Assembly: GCF_014698505.1 (NCBI RefSeq) | Contig: NZ_JACJTD010000004.1 | Location: forward strand, 62,001-126,000 | Direction: 5' to 3' | DNA from: Nostoc foliaceum FACHB-393 | Lineage (GTDB): Bacteria; Cyanobacteriota; Cyanobacteriia; Cyanobacteriales; Nostocaceae | Length of the DNA stretch: 64,000 nucleotides | In this document: one piece after another, positions 61,502 to 64,000 of the stretch | How the letters are laid out: every line of letters starts with the position of its first letter | How positions within the stretch are numbered: position 1 is the first letter of the stretch | The notes under the pieces: model-generated | What the model saw: only the letters and a program-made list of their open reading frames with translations | What the model was told of the DNA's origin: nothing | The model's database searches: none | Position numbers and translations under genes: made by a program

Positions 61502-62158
61502 ATGCTAAAGTACGATCCATTAGCTTGTTTGCCGTCATCTGAGGAACTGCCAGACTCTGACGATACGCCAGTGGATAACGAATTACAAGACTTGATTCCC
61601 GGTTTACTTAAAGCGCTTCTGGCAATGGCTTGGCCAGAACGCATGGATTGGTTTTTTGGCGTAGATATGGGTATTTATTATGACCCAGACTTACCGCCAA
61701 TAGTACCAGATGGATTTTTGAGTCTGGGCGTTGAGCGATTTTATGATGAAAATCTCCGTCCCAGTTATGTGCTTTGGGAAGAAAAGAAACTACCGATATT
61801 AGCGCTGGAAGTGGTATCTAAGACATATCGTGGTGAGTACTCGACTAAGAAAGCAGAGTATGCAAGATTGGGAATTTTGTATTATGTAGTTTACAACCCA
61901 TTTCGTCGCCGTAAGCCACGTTTAGAAGTTTACAAATTAGTTAATAATGTTTATGAATTACATGATGGTAATCCAGTTTGGTTGCCAGAAATAAGTTTAG
62001 GAATTGGCATCGAACGAGGAACGTATTTAGGGATTACGCGCGAGTGGTTGTATTGGTATAAGGCGGAAGGAAAACGCTTTTTAACATCAGAAGAACGTGC
62101 TAATCTCCTAGCAGAAAGATTGCGATCGCTCGGCATAGATCCTGATTCTCTGTCCTGA
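61502..62158 (+). CDS. Uma2 family (putative restriction endonuclease fold) protein
   Basis: 218 residues with the typical Uma2 order: GVDMGIYYDPDLPPIVPDGF (about 53-72, catalytic Asp), LALEVVSKTYRGEYSTKKAE (Glu101 region) and YARLGILYYVVYNP, then LEVYKLVNNVYEL and ITREWLYWY. Uma2 proteins are a large cyanobacterial expansion with the PD-(D/E)XK fold; here the third position of the E-X-K motif is Val-Ser. Their role is not known; defence or transposon links have been suggested. The gene stands alone. Confidence 0.9.
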   Translation: MLKYDPLACLPSSEELPDSDDTPVDNELQDLIPGLLKALLAMAWPERMDWFFGVDMGIYYDPDLPPIVPDGFLSLGVERFYDENLRPSYVLWEEKKLPILALEVVSKTYRGEYSTKKAEYARLGILYYVVYNPFRRRKPRLEVYKLVNNVYELHDGNPVWLPEISLGIGIERGTYLGITREWLYWYKAEGKRFLTSEERANLLAERLRSLGIDPDSLS

Positions 62159-62204
62159 ATTGCTAGTAAAGACTAATCTAGGACTGACGCACTGAAGCCT
62201 GAAA

Positions 62205-62285
62205 CCCTGATCCCCCTAAATCCCCCTTACAAAGGGGGACTTTGTTTCTTGTTCCCCCCTTTTTAAGGGGGGCTAGGGGGGATCG
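62205..62285. repeat. CCCCCTTA-type palindromic element, third copy
   Basis: GATCCCCCTAAATCCCCCTT and inversely GGGGGGCTAGGGGGGATC around CCCCCCTTTTTAAGGGGGG. It is followed at 62314 by an end of the 13161-13330 element family (TGTGTATACACCGTAGC). Confidence 0.85.
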
Positions 62286-62398
62286 AAACGCTACTAGGCA
62301 ACTTGATAAGACTTGTGTATACACCGTAGCTTAAAAAGGCGGGAACGTTCAAAGCCCCTTTTTTAAGGGGATCTGAGTATGTAAGTTCTGTAATCAAC

Positions 62399-62630
62399 GA
62401 AGCTCAAAGGTTCACGCGCAAAGCTCAAAAGTTCACTCACGAAGCTCAGAGGTTCTCGCGCAAAGCTCAGAGGTTCACTCACGAAGCTCAAAGGTTCACT
62501 CACGAAGCTCAGAGGTTCACTCACGAAGCTCAAAGGTTCACTCACGAAGCTCAGAGGTTCTCGCGCAAAGCTCAGAGGTTCACTCACGAAGCTCAAAGGT
62601 TCACTCACGAAGCTAAGAGATTCACACGCA
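62399..62630. repeat. 21-bp tandem array (GAAGCTCAAAGGTTCACTCA type)
   Basis: Eleven units of 21 bases with GAAGCTCAAAGG or AAAGCTCAGAGG followed by TTCACTCAC or TTCTCGCGC. The plus frame encodes the heptad (H/R)(E/K)AQRF(T/S) with mainly conservative changes, but has no start codon. A minus-strand frame (SEPLSFV heptads) is also open, so the frame alone does not prove coding. The rest of 62159-62772 has no gene. Confidence 0.93.
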
Positions 62631-62772
62631 AGTATCAAAGACTCATTACAGCAGTTTTCATTTACTTAACTCACACTCTTGCCTTCTTCTTCGCACCTCT
62701 GCGCCTACCCTGCGGGAACGCCTAAAGGCAAATGCGTGAAACAAAAATCTTTCAGTAATTACGAATTACGAA

Positions 62773-63000
62773 TTACGAATTACCCATCACCCTCTCAAGA
62801 CTCGCCCTCAACCTTTCAGCATACGGTGACTTCAATCGCTGCAAAATCTCTAAAGCTTGTTGCAAATAGGATATCGCTTTAGTGTATTCACCCTGTTGTT
62901 CTGCCAAATCTCCTAACCACCACAGAGTCATTGCTTTGCCTTGGACATAACCAATGCGTTCTTTTATTTCCAAAGACTGATGGAAAAGTGCGATCGCTTA
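62773..63000 (-). pseudogene. C-terminal TPR part cut off by a nonsense codon
   Basis: In frame with the upstream TPR gene, the sequence continues after TAA (62998-63000) as AIALFHQSLEIKERIGYVQG, then MTLWWLGDLAEQQGEYTKAI and LERVMGNS. Equivalent codons in the other repeats are GAA, CAA or CTA. The final helix-rich end (GEYTKAISYLQQALEILQRL) is typical of intact proteins of this type. Confidence 0.8.
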
Positions 63001-64000
63001 ATCCACTTCCCCTTTATTGGCGTAGATAATTGCCAGTTGGTGCAACGTCGCCGCTTTAGTTTTTACATCTCCAATGCGTTCACTTATTTCCAAAGACTGA
63101 TTGAAAAGTGCGATCGCTTGCTCCACTTCCCCTTTTCTGGCATAGATACCTGCCAGTTGGTGCAACGTCTTCGCTTTGCCTTGGACATTACCAATGCGTT
63201 CATCAATTTCAAGGACTTGATTGAAAAGTGCGATCGCTAGCTCCACTTGCCCTTTGTTGGCGTAGATACGTCCTAGTTGGTGTAACGTCGCCGCTTTGCC
63301 TTGGACATCACCAATGCGTTCTTTTATTTCCAAAGAGTGGTTATAGAGTGCGATCGCTTGCTCTACCTGCCCTTTGTTGGCGTAGATACGTCCCAGTTCG
63401 TGCAACGTCGCCGCTTTGCCTTGGACATCACCAATGCGTTCTTTTATTTCCAAAGACTGATTAAAAAGTGTGATCGCTTGCTCCACTCCACCTTTGTTGG
63501 CGTACATACGTCCCAGTTCGTGCAACGTTGCCGCTTTCGTTTGGACATTTCCAATACGTTCAGTTATTTCCAAAGACTGATTGAAAAGTGCGATCGCTTG
63601 CTCCACTTCCCCTTTGTCAGCGTAGATACTTGCTAGATTGTGCAACGTCGCCGCTTTGCCTTGGACATCACCAATGCGTTCTTTTATTTCCAAAGACTGG
63701 TTGTAGAGTACGATCGCTTGTTCCACTTCCCCTCTGTTGGCGTAGATCATTGCCAGATTGTTCAACGTCGCCGCTTTGCCTTGGACATCACCGATGCGTT
63801 CTTTTATTTCCAAAGAGTGGTTATAGAGTGCGATCGCTTCATCCACTTCCCCTTTGTTGGCTTTTAGCATCCCTAAACAATGATAAATTGATGCTAGTTC
63901 TTGTTCGTCTTCTGCGGGACAAAGATTTAAAGCTTGTTCGTAATAGTTTAATGCTTGATCAACCTCACCCATTTGGTGTTCACAATAAGCAATCTCTTTG
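62998..64000 (-). CDS. TPR repeat protein, 5' end outside the window
   Basis: At least 333 residues in frame; the sequence continues upstream past the window end (KEIAYCEHQMGEVDQ), so the ATG at 63972 is probably internal. Eight near-identical 40-residue TPR-like units (AATLHQLAIIYANKGEVEQA, IALFNQSLEIKERIGDVQGK) of 120 bp each, nearly all with a HIP1 site, make a superhelical protein-binding scaffold of the kinesin-light-chain type. Such proteins often carry a CHAT, NB-ARC or other effector domain outside the TPR part; that is not visible here. A premature TAA ends it at 62998. Confidence 0.85.
   Translation of the reverse strand, partial: KEIAYCEHQMGEVDQALNYYEQALNLCPAEDEQELASIYHCLGMLKANKGEVDEAIALYNHSLEIKERIGDVQGKAATLNNLAMIYANRGEVEQAIVLYNQSLEIKERIGDVQGKAATLHNLASIYADKGEVEQAIALFNQSLEITERIGNVQTKAATLHELGRMYANKGGVEQAITLFNQSLEIKERIGDVQGKAATLHELGRIYANKGQVEQAIALYNHSLEIKERIGDVQGKAATLHQLGRIYANKGQVELAIALFNQVLEIDERIGNVQGKAKTLHQLAGIYARKGEVEQAIALFNQSLEISERIGDVKTKAATLHQLAIIYANKGEVD

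Noticed and set aside
62363-62638. Minus-strand frame of SEPLSFV repeats with an ATG
   Set aside because: A by-product of the 21-bp array; there is no non-repeat protein sequence and no ribosome-binding site.

Overview
The window comes from a cyanobacterium, most likely a filamentous Nostoc/Anabaena-type organism. It carries chlorophyll and photosystem genes (chlH, psbX, ycf66), a plant-type [2Fe-2S] ferredoxin, a chorismate lyase of the plastoquinone type and a cyAbrB regulator. The DNA is full of the HIP1 octamer GCGATCGC, and intergenic DNA holds heptameric tandem repeats, nested palindromes and short inverted-repeat elements typical of that group. No complete insertion sequence, rRNA or CRISPR array was seen. 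One tRNA-Leu(GAG) is present.

Layout. 0-7 kb: trpA, a membrane coiled-coil protein, a Ser/Thr kinase, small hypotheticals and thioredoxin. 7-13 kb: a reductase, a heterodimeric ABC exporter and an EgtD-like methyltransferase. 13-20.5 kb: an accessory stretch with hicAB, a mazEF-like pair, a vapBC-like pair, a dead copy of that vapB, a retropepsin-like protein, a PD-(D/E)XK protein and a 21-bp HIP1 tandem array, with TenA and a pentapeptide/TPR protein between them. 20.5-33 kb: chlH, an LpxB-like protein, a CDF transporter, a response regulator, guaA and cbiD. 33-38.6 kb: the most unusual part, described below, then a short photolyase-like protein, PrxQ and a nuclease-like gene broken by a miniature element. 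38.6-49 kb: cysteine desulfurase, two oxidoreductases, a cyanophycinase-like protein, hemD, ferredoxin, Hsp20, an SMR efflux protein, a CPBP protease and cyAbrB. 50-64 kb: sdhB, two TolB-like lipoproteins, ycf66-psbX, YggT, accC, tRNA-Leu, chorismate lyase, a DUF3352 protein, ccsB, a KGK protein, a Uma2-type protein and a TPR gene running off the end.

Main discovery. The gene at 33962-36190 (minus strand) encodes a TIR domain, helical repeats and a C-terminal FGE/C-type-lectin-like domain. Its last 108 bases have a second, gapless copy exactly 301 bp away at 33661-33768. Read on the coding strand, 12 of the 15 differences lie at adenines of the distal copy, which is packed with AAC/AAT codons. 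That is the signature of a diversity-generating retroelement (DGR): a template repeat (TR) and a variable repeat (VR). No reverse transcriptase or Avd gene was found anywhere in the window, so the cassette would have to be served in trans or be frozen.

Other points worth a look: a 91-bp inverted-repeat element that splits a nuclease-like pseudogene, with a 6-bp flanking duplication and an exactly restorable frame; a ghost of the VapB-type antitoxin 4.5 kb from the intact gene; two 21-bp tandem arrays that each encode heptads in one frame; a structured repeat shared by the leaders of trxA and the EgtD-like gene; and a low-complexity insertion inside cbiD. Function calls rest on recognised motifs only; no database search was run.
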